From Hymenobacter sp. IS2118 (GTDB lineage: Bacteria > Bacteroidota > Bacteroidia > Cytophagales > Hymenobacteraceae), in assembly GCF_000715495.1 (NCBI RefSeq), contig NZ_JNLX01000072.1:33670-97669 (forward strand): a stretch of 64,000 nucleotides of DNA, given 5' to 3'. Position 1 is the stretch's first letter. Each line of letters starts with the position of its first letter. The notes beneath the pieces were generated by a model that searched no databases, was not told the DNA's origin, and was given only the letters and a program-made list of their open reading frames with translations. The position numbers were made by a program, and so were the translations under genes. This document shows positions 17,275-23,935 of the stretch, piece by piece.

Positions 17275-17547
17275 AGTAATTGAATAATTTGAATTTCAGC
17301 CCATCTGCTTCCGGGAAGCAGCCAAGCATACGCTGAACCCGACAGTGGCGGTTTGCGGCTCGTTGGTCGCCGCTGAAATAAATTTTGGCGGCCCGAAATC
17401 ATTGCCACCGGCAACTACTTACGCGCCGACTGCCGGTTGGCGCCAGCCGGGCTACGCCAGGGCCGGGCGCATGCCGCAAACGAAGCCATCACGTCCAGGT
17501 GTTTCTGTCAATTTTATACTTGCGAGGCTTGCTTCCAAATAAATAAA
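17275..17547. other. Intergenic stretch without a recognised gene
   Basis: Short open frames occur on the plus strand (for example 17345-17542), but they begin in low-complexity Gly/Pro/Ala-rich sequence and match nothing recognisable. The stretch lies between the TPR gene's promoter side and the terminator at 17548-17580. Confidence 0.5.
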
Positions 17548-17580
17548 AAACCAGGTCCCACACGTAGCAGGGCCTGGTTT
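17548..17580 (-). terminator. Intrinsic terminator, minus strand
   Basis: AAACCAGG (17580-17573 read on the minus strand) pairs with CCTGGTTT (17555-17548) across a loop of about 17 nt. It is followed by a T-rich run (TTTTTTATTTATTT) on the minus strand. It marks the end of a minus-strand transcript coming from the BlaI/M56 genes and the small frame after them. Confidence 0.7.
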
Positions 17581-17604
17581 GAAATGAAGTAGTACTAATC
17601 TTTT

Positions 17605-17781
17605 TCAGCGCCCTGGGCCCGATGCGCGCAGTGCGGCCATTACTTGCCCCGCAGCCGCTCCCGCAGCTGCCCATACAGCTTTTCGCCGTCGCTGGGATGG
17701 TGCGCGCTGGCTTCTTTGGGCACACGAAGGGGCGGGGGCCGCCGCCAGGGCCGCCCCAATTAGTACTATCCAGTGTCTCAT
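17605..17781 (-). pseudogene. Small exported-protein gene, probably frameshifted
   Basis: An ATG at 17781, 27 nt after the M56 gene, opens a 58-codon frame whose first 22 residues look like a signal peptide (MRHWIVLIGAALAAAPAPSCAQ). After a run of C residues the frame turns into an Arg/Ala-rich sequence. Dropping one base in that C-run instead gives VPKEASAHHPSDGEKLYGQL then RERLRGK and a TAA at 17642-17640, which reads like a genuine short protein end. So either the gene carries a 1-base insertion or the assembly does. A terminator follows at 17580-17548. The function is unknown. Confidence 0.35.
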
Positions 17782-17807
17782 AAGGAAACTAAAAAAGGTG
17801 GCCCGTG

Positions 17808-19304
17808 CTAGGGAATCAGTTGGCCCGCGCCGTCAAATACGAGGTATTGCGGGCGGCGGCCCACTGCTATTTCGGCCTTGTAGAGCGGGGTTTTGCCGTC
17901 GGCGGCCCGAATCTCGGTTACGCTAAGCAGGCGGGCGTCGGGGTGGTTTTTGGTGATGTACGCCAGGGCCGGTGCGGCCAGGTAGGCCATGCCCTGGGCC
18001 GGCTCGGCCACCGCGGGGGCCGGCGTGGCCACGCCATACTTCTGGTTGAAGGCAAGCACCTCGGGTCGGCTCAAGTTCTGTTTGGTCGTTATAATGATAA
18101 CGCCCGTCGTCACACCCGCTGCCCCGGCTAACTGGCGGGCATTCTCGCCCTTCAACACACTTATTGAGGCAATATCTTTGGGGTTTAAGGCACTGATGGC
18201 GGCAGTGTACAGCTTGCCATCTACGTAGTAAATGGGCGTGGGAATACGCTGGATTGGCTGTTTCGTGGCGGTAGTGACCAAAGCCGCGCCAGTATGCAGC
18301 ACTCGCGCTTGGGCCGTTTGGGTAGTCGCTACGGTCAAAGGTTGCGAAGCTGCCACCGGCGCTTTGGCCGCCGTCGGTCCTGTTTGGGCCGGGGCCGATG
18401 CCATCGCGGCCGGTACCGCTGGCCCGCCGCTCTGCGCCCGGGCCGCCGAAAAGCCGAGTGCCACGGCCAGCACCAGCGGCCCGGCCACGAAATAGCGGGC
18501 TAGCTGCCCGGTCGAAGAAAAGGGAGTATTCATCATCGCAACACGGTTTTTGAGGGTTGTAAACGTGAAATGGGAAACGAGAGAAGGCCCGGCCGTGCCG
18601 TGGCTAAGGCGCAGCAGGCTGTATTGGTAGGCCCGGCGGTCGAGGCCGGTTTGCAGGGCGGCGCGGTCGGCCAGGTACTCTAGGTTGTCGAGCAGGGCCC
18701 GGCGCAGCAGCCACACTGCCGGGTTGCACCAGGCCAGGGCCTGCGCCACCTGGGCCAGCAGTACGTCGGGGGTGTGCCACTGGCGCACGTGCACCTGCTC
18801 GTGGCGCAGCACCGCGTCCAGCTCGGCGGCCGGGTGTCGGGCCGGGTTCAGGTAAATGGTTTGCCAGAACGAAAACGGGCTCACGTCACCCGCCAAAATC
18901 CGCACGGCTTGCCTGTGCACCACTGCTGGCCGGGCCGTCCGCCGCAGGCGCCCCAACGAGAGCAGCTGCCCCAGCAGACGGGCCAGCAGCAGTGCCGCAC
19001 CGCCCGCGTACAGCCCCAGAACTAACATTTCCCAGTCGAGCGCCGGGGCTGTGGACCCGGCCACCGCCCCCGTGAGGACCGGGCCAATGTTCACCAGCAC
19101 CGCGGCCGTAGGTTCGGTTATTTCGGCGAGCAGCAGTGCGGGCACGGGCAGCGCCGGGTACACGGCCGCAAACAGCAGCGCAAACAGCAGGTAAAAGCGG
19201 TTCAGCGTGAAAAACGTGAGCCGGCGCAGCAGCCCGAAATACGCCGCCGCGAACAGCAGCAGCGCCCCATTGGCCTTCAGCAGGTAGAGCAGGGTGGGCG
19301 ACAT
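17808..19304 (-). CDS. M56-family (BlaR1/MecR1-like) membrane metallopeptidase sensor
   Basis: This is a 498-residue protein. Four hydrophobic N-terminal segments (ANGALLLFAAAYFGLLRRLTF, YLLFALLFAAVYPALPV and others) precede a cytoplasmic zinc-peptidase site HEQVHVRQWH (HExxH, about residue 165). A fifth membrane segment lies near 270 (YFVAGPLVLAVALGFSAA). The tail (about 350-410: YYVDGKLYTAAISALNPKDIASISVLKG ... GVIIITTK) looks like a TonB-dependent-receptor plug motif, common in Bacteroidota M56 proteins. There is no penicillin-binding sensor domain, so beta-lactam sensing should not be assumed. The gene follows blaI by 2 nt and likely inactivates that repressor by proteolysis on signal. 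Confidence 0.9.
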   Translation of the reverse strand: MSPTLLYLLKANGALLLFAAAYFGLLRRLTFFTLNRFYLLFALLFAAVYPALPVPALLLAEITEPTAAVLVNIGPVLTGAVAGSTAPALDWEMLVLGLYAGGAALLLARLLGQLLSLGRLRRTARPAVVHRQAVRILAGDVSPFSFWQTIYLNPARHPAAELDAVLRHEQVHVRQWHTPDVLLAQVAQALAWCNPAVWLLRRALLDNLEYLADRAALQTGLDRRAYQYSLLRLSHGTAGPSLVSHFTFTTLKNRVAMMNTPFSSTGQLARYFVAGPLVLAVALGFSAARAQSGGPAVPAAMASAPAQTGPTAAKAPVAASQPLTVATTQTAQARVLHTGAALVTTATKQPIQRIPTPIYYVDGKLYTAAISALNPKDIASISVLKGENARQLAGAAGVTTGVIIITTKQNLSRPEVLAFNQKYGVATPAPAVAEPAQGMAYLAAPALAYITKNHPDARLLSVTEIRAADGKTPLYKAEIAVGRRPQYLVFDGAGQLIP

Positions 19305-19306
19305 GG

Positions 19307-19675
19307 CTACTCGGGTTTTTTGCTTTCGATGAGCTGAATAATCTCCTGCAAATCAGCCGCACTGATTTTGTCGTCCTGCGCGAAAAACGACACCAACTCC
19401 TTGTAGGAGTTCTGAAAATGCTGCTGCACCAGCGTGCCCAGCGAGCGGCGCTGGTACTCATCGGCCGAAATCAGGGGCACGAAGCGGAAGGAGTTGCCCA
19501 GCTTTTCGCTGCGCACGTAGCCTTTGCGCTCCAGGTTGCGGAGCGTGCTGGCCAGCGTAGTGTAGGGCGGACGCGGTGCGGGCAGGTGCTCGAGTATTTC
19601 TTTCACGAAGCCCCCGCCGGGCAGGGGCCAGAGCACGCGCAGGGCGTCTTCTTCGGGTTGGGTAAGGCGTTCCAT
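19307..19675 (-). CDS. BlaI/MecI/CopY-family repressor
   Basis: This is a 122-residue winged-helix regulator. The N-terminus (LTQPEEDALRVLWPLPGGGFVKEI) and the recognition region (PYTTLASTLRNLERKGYVRSEKLGN) match the BlaI/MecI family. The C-terminal dimerisation helices follow (LVQQHFQNSYKELVSFFA). It is cotranscribed with the M56 peptidase (2-nt gap). Two near-identical palindromes lie 19-54 bp upstream of its ATG, so autoregulation is expected. Induction would come from cleavage by the M56 partner. The regulon beyond this operon is not visible here. Confidence 0.92.
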   Translation of the reverse strand: MERLTQPEEDALRVLWPLPGGGFVKEILEHLPAPRPPYTTLASTLRNLERKGYVRSEKLGNSFRFVPLISADEYQRRSLGTLVQQHFQNSYKELVSFFAQDDKISAADLQEIIQLIESKKPE

Positions 19676-19693
19676 AGGAGCAGCAGGTTCTTA

Positions 19694-19729
19694 TTACGAA
19701 TATGTCGTAATATTACGAATGTTTCGTAA
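19694..19729. promoter_or_regulatory. Tandem BlaI-type operators
   Basis: TTACGA-ATATG-TCGTAA (19694-19710) and TTACGA-ATGTT-TCGTAA (19713-19729) are two perfect 6-bp-arm palindromes with 5-bp centres, their starts 19 bp apart. They lie directly upstream of the BlaI-type gene. The symmetric arms, size and position fit dimer binding sites of that repressor, though the arm sequence differs from the classic TACA/TGTA sites. Confidence 0.8.
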
Positions 19730-19770
19730 TAAGAACAAGCAGCCTTTACCGAAAAAAGTATAACGACAAC

Positions 19771-19807
19771 AAAAAGGCCTCTTCCAGTCCGGAAAAGGCC
19801 TTTTTTT
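19771..19807. terminator. Bidirectional terminator hairpin
   Basis: AAAAAGGCC (19771-19779) pairs with GGCCTTTTT (19797-19805), with an inner TTCC/GGAA stem. Seven T residues (19801-19807) follow on the plus strand and five on the minus strand. It lies 143 nt beyond the 3' end of the STAS-like gene at 19950, and could end that transcript. Confidence 0.7.
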
Positions 19808-19949
19808 AAAGGAAATATTTCTTTGACGAAGGTGCTGGCATTCTCCCGCAGAAGACCAGATTCAAGCTGTGAGGTGCCAGCAATCAGAAAATGTATTGAC
19901 TAATAACCAAAAACTGACAACGACCCCTTGTTGGCCTGTGCACGAGCAC

Positions 19950-20381
19950 TCAATGCCGGACCTTGTCGGTTTGCTGAATTTGCAGCCAGCGGATGGCGGC
20001 GCCTTCGTCCCCAAAAAAGGAAATGGCGTACGGCTTGTCGTCGTAAGCTTCGGCCGAAACGTAGCTTGGCTGGCTGACGATGGACCCGTGCAGGGCCGGG
20101 CCCACGAGGTAGGCCACAAACAGGCGCCCATTCAGGCGCCGCGCCATGTCGGGGAAATACTTGGTCAGCAGCCAGTCAGTAGTGGCGGGGTCGTTGAGGG
20201 TGCGGCGCCGAATGTCCTGTAGCCAGAACCGGGCCTGCTGTTCCAGGGCCACCTCGGTCATGTGCTGGTACACGGCGGGCAGTTCGCGCGGGTCGGGCTG
20301 GTAGCCCCAGCGGCCTACCAGCACGTCAAGGTCGGCGCGGTAGGAAAAGTTGATGAGGGGAGCAGGGAGTTCCGTGGACAT
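19950..20381 (-). CDS. Small STAS/SpoIIAA-like hypothetical protein (paralogue 2)
   Basis: This is a 143-residue soluble protein. It is clearly related to the product at 21875-22282: both start with (I/N)(S/F)SYR.DLD.LVGRW, have a W(L).D.RRR strand-helix, a W.....(L/F)P...RL segment, AYL..P and a final F.(D/E)E.AA..WL. The ATG at 20381 is chosen; the codon two before it in frame is TTG. The fold is probably STAS-like, as found in SpoIIAA-like proteins. No phosphorylatable Ser can be assigned by eye. It is not obviously in an operon; the TetA-like gene lies 66 bp upstream on the same strand. Confidence 0.7.
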   Translation of the reverse strand: MSTELPAPLINFSYRADLDVLVGRWGYQPDPRELPAVYQHMTEVALEQQARFWLQDIRRRTLNDPATTDWLLTKYFPDMARRLNGRLFVAYLVGPALHGSIVSQPSYVSAEAYDDKPYAISFFGDEGAAIRWLQIQQTDKVRH

Positions 20382-20447
20382 GAGCAAAAAGCAGGAAGGC
20401 AGGCAAATTACGCAAGTTGCGGAGCCGAAGCGGGCTGGCGCCGCCGG

Positions 20448-21704
20448 CTAATGTACGGGTGCGGCGGCGGGGGTGGCTATGTCGGTGGCTTCCGGTGGGT
20501 GCTTGCGTAGCGAGCGCACCGCCAGTGCCACGCTGGCGAGCGTGAGCACCGCGCCCAGCAGAAACGGCGCGCCGGGGAACTGTACCGGTGCCGTGGGCCG
20601 CGTAAAGTAACCAAATAAGTAGGTCATTACCAGCGGCCCCACTACGCCCGTGGCGCTAATGAGACTGGTAAGCGAGCCCTGCAGTTCGCCCTGCTCGTTG
20701 GCCGGCACCTGGCTCGAAATCGTACCCTGCAGCGCCGGCCCGGCCAGTCCGCCCAGGCAGTACGGCGCCAAAAACACCAGCATCAGCCAGCCCTGGGAGG
20801 CGAAGGCAAACAGCACGAAGCCCACCGTGTAGCAGGCCAGGCCAATGACAATGGCCCGTGCCGCGCCCAGCTTCGGAATGGCCACCCGCACCAGGCCGCC
20901 CTGCACCAGCCCCGAAAACAAGCCCACCACCGCCAGCGAAATGCCCACCAGCTTCTCGGTCCAGCCAAACTTGAGCATGGTGTAAAACGTCCAGACCGAC
21001 TGGGTGGCCGAGCCCGCCAGGTAAACCAACACCAACGCCGCCACCAGGCCCAGCACCGCCGGGTAGTTGCGCAGCCGCAGCAGCGACGCCACAGGGTTGG
21101 CGCGGCGCCACTCAAAGGGGCGCCGCTGGGCGAGCGGCAGGGATTCGGGCAGCACAAAGAAGCCGTACAGGAAATTGCTCAGGCTCAGCCCCGCTGCTAC
21201 CATAAACGGCACCCGCGACCCAAAATCAGCCAGCAAGCCGCCCACTGCCGGCCCAATGATGAAGCCCATGCCAAAGGCGGCGCCCACCAGCCCAAAGTTC
21301 TGGGCCCGCTTCTCGGGCGTGCTGATGTCGGCGATATAGGCCGTGGCCGTGGTGAAGCTGGCCCCGGTGATGCCCGCAATAACGCGGCCCACGAAAAGCC
21401 ACGCCAGCGTGGGCGCGAAGGTGAGAAAAACGTAATCAAGGCCTAGGCCCAGCAGTGCCGCCAGCAACACCGGCCGCCGCCCCAGCTTGTCGCTGAGCCC
21501 GCCAATGACCGGGGCGAAACAGAATTGCGCGCTGGCGTAAGCAAACGTGAGCCAGCCGGAGTACTCCGACGCCCGGCTCAATCCCTCGCCGGTGAGCTGC
21601 TGAATGAGCTTGGGCACCACCGGAATAATAATGCCCAGCCCGATAACGTCAATCAGAATAGTGACGAAAATGAAGCCAAGGGCGGGGGAGCGTTTGTCGG
21701 ACAT
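20448..21704 (-). CDS. MFS transporter, TCR/TetA-like drug:H+ antiporter
   Basis: The 418-residue, 12-segment protein has the hallmarks of the TCR/Tet group: [21 protein letters not shown] in segment 1, motif [15 protein letters not shown] in the 2-3 loop, [22 protein letters not shown] in segments 4-5 and [19 protein letters not shown] (antiporter motif C region). TetA-like proteins exchange a metal-drug complex for a proton. Many Bacteroidota homologues have no shown resistance role, so tetracycline resistance should not be concluded. The ATG at 21704 is chosen over an in-frame upstream start because it fits the family N-terminus ([11 protein letters not shown]). Confidence 0.88.
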   Translation of the reverse strand: MSDKRSPALGFIFVTILIDVIGLGIIIPVVPKLIQQLTGEGLSRASEYSGWLTFAYASAQFCFAPVIGGLSDKLGRRPVLLAALLGLGLDYVFLTFAPTLAWLFVGRVIAGITGASFTTATAYIADISTPEKRAQNFGLVGAAFGMGFIIGPAVGGLLADFGSRVPFMVAAGLSLSNFLYGFFVLPESLPLAQRRPFEWRRANPVASLLRLRNYPAVLGLVAALVLVYLAGSATQSVWTFYTMLKFGWTEKLVGISLAVVGLFSGLVQGGLVRVAIPKLGAARAIVIGLACYTVGFVLFAFASQGWLMLVFLAPYCLGGLAGPALQGTISSQVPANEQGELQGSLTSLISATGVVGPLVMTYLFGYFTRPTAPVQFPGAPFLLGAVLTLASVALAVRSLRKHPPEATDIATPAAAPVH

Positions 21705-21769
21705 TCGAAAAAACTGGGATGCGAAATAAAAGGCCACGGTCCGGTGCAGGCGGCGGCGCCAGCACTAGC

Positions 21770-21889
21770 GCTTAGGCATCGAGCCATAGGCTTTAAGCTA
21801 CAAGCTGCAAGCTTTTAATTTGAGGAGCAATGGGTTGCCAGCCGTCCAATGTGCTTTTGCTTTCGCACGACTGCTTAGGCATCGAGCCA
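21770..21889. repeat. 17-bp direct repeat at the 3' end of a STAS-like gene
   Basis: GCTTAGGCATCGAGCCA occurs at 21770-21786 and again at 21873-21889. The second copy contains the last four codons and stop of the STAS-like gene (W-L-D-A-stop on the minus strand). The first is a free-standing copy 103 bp downstream, so the gene's tail may have been duplicated and then lost. Confidence 0.7.
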
Positions 21890-22282
21890 CGCAATGGCAG
21901 CATTTTCTTCAATAAACCGCTCGCCGATAAACGGTTTGTCAGCAAAGTAAGCCGCCGGTGGAAAAGCCGCGTCGGCGGCCTCGTCGCGCAAGTTGACGGG
22001 CGCCAGGAGGTAGGCCAACCGGGTGCGGCCGCCCAACCGGGGCGCCAGCTGCGGCAGCCAGGTTGAGACCATCCATTGGGCACCTATCTGGTGGGTGTTT
22101 TGTCGACGCCGCACGTCCAGCAGCCAGCGCCGACAGCCGTTCGTCTGCGCCGCGTCGAGCAGCAGCTGGTAGCCAAGCTGCATTTCTGGCAGCGTAATGG
22201 GACGCAGCCACCGGCCCACCAGTAAGTCCAAGTCGGTTCGGTAGCTGATTTGCAGAAAGTCCTGGACCAGGATGGGGTTCAT
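21875..22282 (-). CDS. Small STAS/SpoIIAA-like hypothetical protein (paralogue 3)
   Basis: This is a 135-residue protein and the closest relative of the product at 19950-20381. The shared features are ISYRTDLDLLVGRW near the N-terminus, RRWLLDVRRRQN, WMVSTWLPQLAPRL, RLAYLLAPVN and a C-terminal FIEENAAIAWLDA. The ATG at 22282 is preferred; 39 upstream codons are open but overlap a long palindrome (22324-22392) and read as low-quality sequence. The function is unknown. The promoter region must lie in or beyond that palindrome. Confidence 0.7.
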   Translation of the reverse strand: MNPILVQDFLQISYRTDLDLLVGRWLRPITLPEMQLGYQLLLDAAQTNGCRRWLLDVRRRQNTHQIGAQWMVSTWLPQLAPRLGGRTRLAYLLAPVNLRDEAADAAFPPAAYFADKPFIGERFIEENAAIAWLDA

Positions 22283-22323
22283 GCGCGGCAAGCAAATAAT
22301 AGCAAGCCGCAAAGGTACGGGAA

Positions 22324-22392
22324 AGCCTTGCCGCCTGCCAACGTCAGGCAAACCATCAGGGCGGCTTTGGGGCGTTGGCAGGCGGCAAGGCT
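22324..22392. repeat. 20-bp perfect inverted repeat
   Basis: AGCCTTGCCGCCTGCCAACG (22324-22343) and CGTTGGCAGGCGGCAAGGCT (22373-22392) are perfect complements around a 29-nt centre. It lies between the esterase-fold gene's 3' end and the STAS-like gene. There is no T-tract, so a mobile palindromic element or RNA stabiliser is as likely as a terminator. Confidence 0.85.
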
Positions 22393-22446
22393 GTGGCACT
22401 CATCGTCCTCTATAGTTTTGGCCTCCACGCGCCGCCAGCCGGAGAC

Positions 22447-23097
22447 CTAAACCGGGGCGCTGGCTCCCAGCGCTGCCAGCGGCAGCGGGCCCGCGTCAAC
22501 GAGGCGCTGCTGGGCGCTTAGGCCCACGTCCAGCAGGTCCTGCATCAGGCCTTTGCCAATGGTTTCGCGGGTATAGGCGTCGTTGCTGGTGCTCACTACC
22601 AGCACGGGGCGTTCAGGCAGGGCCACCAGGGTCGCCCGACGGTCAATCTCAATCGGGAACACGGGCGCGCACAATATTAGTCGGGTGTAGTCCACGGCGT
22701 TGCCAGCCAGCCAGCGGCAGGCCGCTGCTGCCCCGTGCCCGAAGCCAATAACCGTGACCGGCGTGCCCGGCGCGCAGGCGGCCAGTACTTCCTGGGTCAG
22801 GGCATTGAGGTAGGTGCTGAGGTCAGCCAGGTCGGCCAGTAGCGAATCGGGGGCAAACCACGCGGCCCCGGTGCGCGGTGTTTCCCCGTCGGCGGCAGGG
22901 AGAGCGTGGCGGCTCAAGGCTTCGGGCAGCAATAGCAGGCGCTCGGGTGTGTCGAGGTTGCGGAGCTGTTCGGCCAGGTCGGTCAAGGGTTGGTCGTGGC
23001 CGTGCAGGCACACCCATACCTGCTCGATGGCTGGTCCGGGTTCGCCCAAGCTGATGTAGCGGGCAGTGCGCGGCGTGGGGAAGGAAATAGGGGTCAT
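22447..23097 (-). CDS. Alpha/beta-hydrolase-fold protein lacking the catalytic Ser
   Basis: The 216-residue protein has the layout of the phospholipase/carboxylesterase (YpfH-like) group. It has VWVCLHGHDQPLTDLAEQLRNL (oxyanion loop region), LLLLPEA, GAAWFAP, a nucleophile-elbow region, then PVLVVSTSNDAYTRETI (acid strand). The elbow reads VIGFGHGAAAACRWL, where relatives have G-x-S-x-G (GFSQG). The central Ser position is Gly here, so ordinary Ser hydrolase chemistry should be absent. The C-terminal His region is also not recognisable (LPLAALGASAPV end). It could be a degenerate or binding-only member. It is the first gene of its strand after the tRNA. Confidence 0.75.
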   Translation of the reverse strand: MTPISFPTPRTARYISLGEPGPAIEQVWVCLHGHDQPLTDLAEQLRNLDTPERLLLLPEALSRHALPAADGETPRTGAAWFAPDSLLADLADLSTYLNALTQEVLAACAPGTPVTVIGFGHGAAAACRWLAGNAVDYTRLILCAPVFPIEIDRRATLVALPERPVLVVSTSNDAYTRETIGKGLMQDLLDVGLSAQQRLVDAGPLPLAALGASAPV

Positions 23098-23226
23098 GCG
23101 TCAGTGTAAAATCAAAGGTAAGCGGCAGCGTGTACGGCCGCAACGCAAATGGTGCCCGGTTGCCGGGGCTTTTTTGTGGCTGAGAACCACGCTGTAACCT
23201 GCACCACCCTGCGTAATTGATATTTT

Positions 23227-23259
23227 TTGTGGCATTACCCAAAAATTGGCTTACCTTTG
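23227..23259 (+). promoter_or_regulatory. Promoter of the initiator tRNA gene
   Basis: TTG (23227-23229), a 22-nt spacer and TACCTTTG (23252-23259) match the Bacteroidota -33/-7 pattern, with a perfect TAnnTTTG box 13 nt before the tRNA. Confidence 0.7.
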
Positions 23260-23272
23260 TATTACCAAACAG

Positions 23273-23345
<73 letters not shown>

Positions 23346-23348
23346 CCT

Positions 23349-23383
23349 AAAAGGCCGTTTCCAAGCAGGAAACGGCCTTTTTT
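23349..23383 (+). terminator. Terminator of the tRNA-fMet gene
   Basis: AAAAGGCCGTTTCC (23349-23362) and GGAAACGGCCTTTT (23368-23381) form a perfect 14-bp stem with an AAGCA loop, ending in six T residues. Confidence 0.93.
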
Positions 23384-23385
23384 AT

Positions 23386-23935
23386 TCTTGATGCATACAA
23401 AGTACAACAAGGACCTACCTACTTTTGAAAAGGATGTTTACCTCATTGAGGAGGTTGCTTGGTAGGCGCCCTAGTTATATTAATGAACCGATGGTTATTG
23501 TAAGTTCGGCCTATTGATAGAAACTCCGCGCTACTTCAGTAAGGGATCTAGGCTAAACTGCGCGTTCGTTGGGCGGGCGGTTGGCCTTAGAGGGTTGGTT
23601 TGCCACCAGGGTATACCTAGCGTTCTGCACGCGCTTGTGCGAGAAGTACCTCACAGCAGCGTTTGCGCAACGGTGGTAATATGGCGTATCCAACACAGTT
23701 GGAATTACTAAGCATTAGACAAGTCCGACGGGCATCGGCAAGACTTTTGCTAGCCTACTCCCACTAAGCGCTTGAATAGCTTGCGCGGGCCGATGCCGCC
23801 AAGACGTTGCATCTGCTTGCCTTTGTAAATTACCTGAACTTCCTCACACTGATACTTGATAATTCTCCCATTGGCTATAGTGTAATTAATAAAATTAAAT
23901 ATATAAAATTTATTATCTTAATTAAAAACCACGGG
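23386..23935. other. Gene-free stretch between tRNA and the acyltransferase island
   Basis: Composition shifts from GC-rich to AT-rich across this stretch, and it becomes strongly AT-rich from about 23860. No convincing gene is present; a 65-codon frame (23514-23711) matches nothing. GGCATCGG (23731-23738) and CCGATGCC (23790-23797) form a small inverted repeat around 51 nt. It probably marks the edge of acquired DNA. Confidence 0.5.

Noticed and set aside
17808..19675. Beta-lactam resistance regulatory pair
   Set aside because: The M56 protein lacks a penicillin-binding sensor domain and no beta-lactamase lies nearby, so only the generic BlaI/M56 mechanism is claimed.
20448..21704. Tetracycline resistance gene
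   Set aside because: The protein is TCR/TetA-like only at the level of general MFS motifs; there is no adjacent tetR, so a specific resistance call is not supported.
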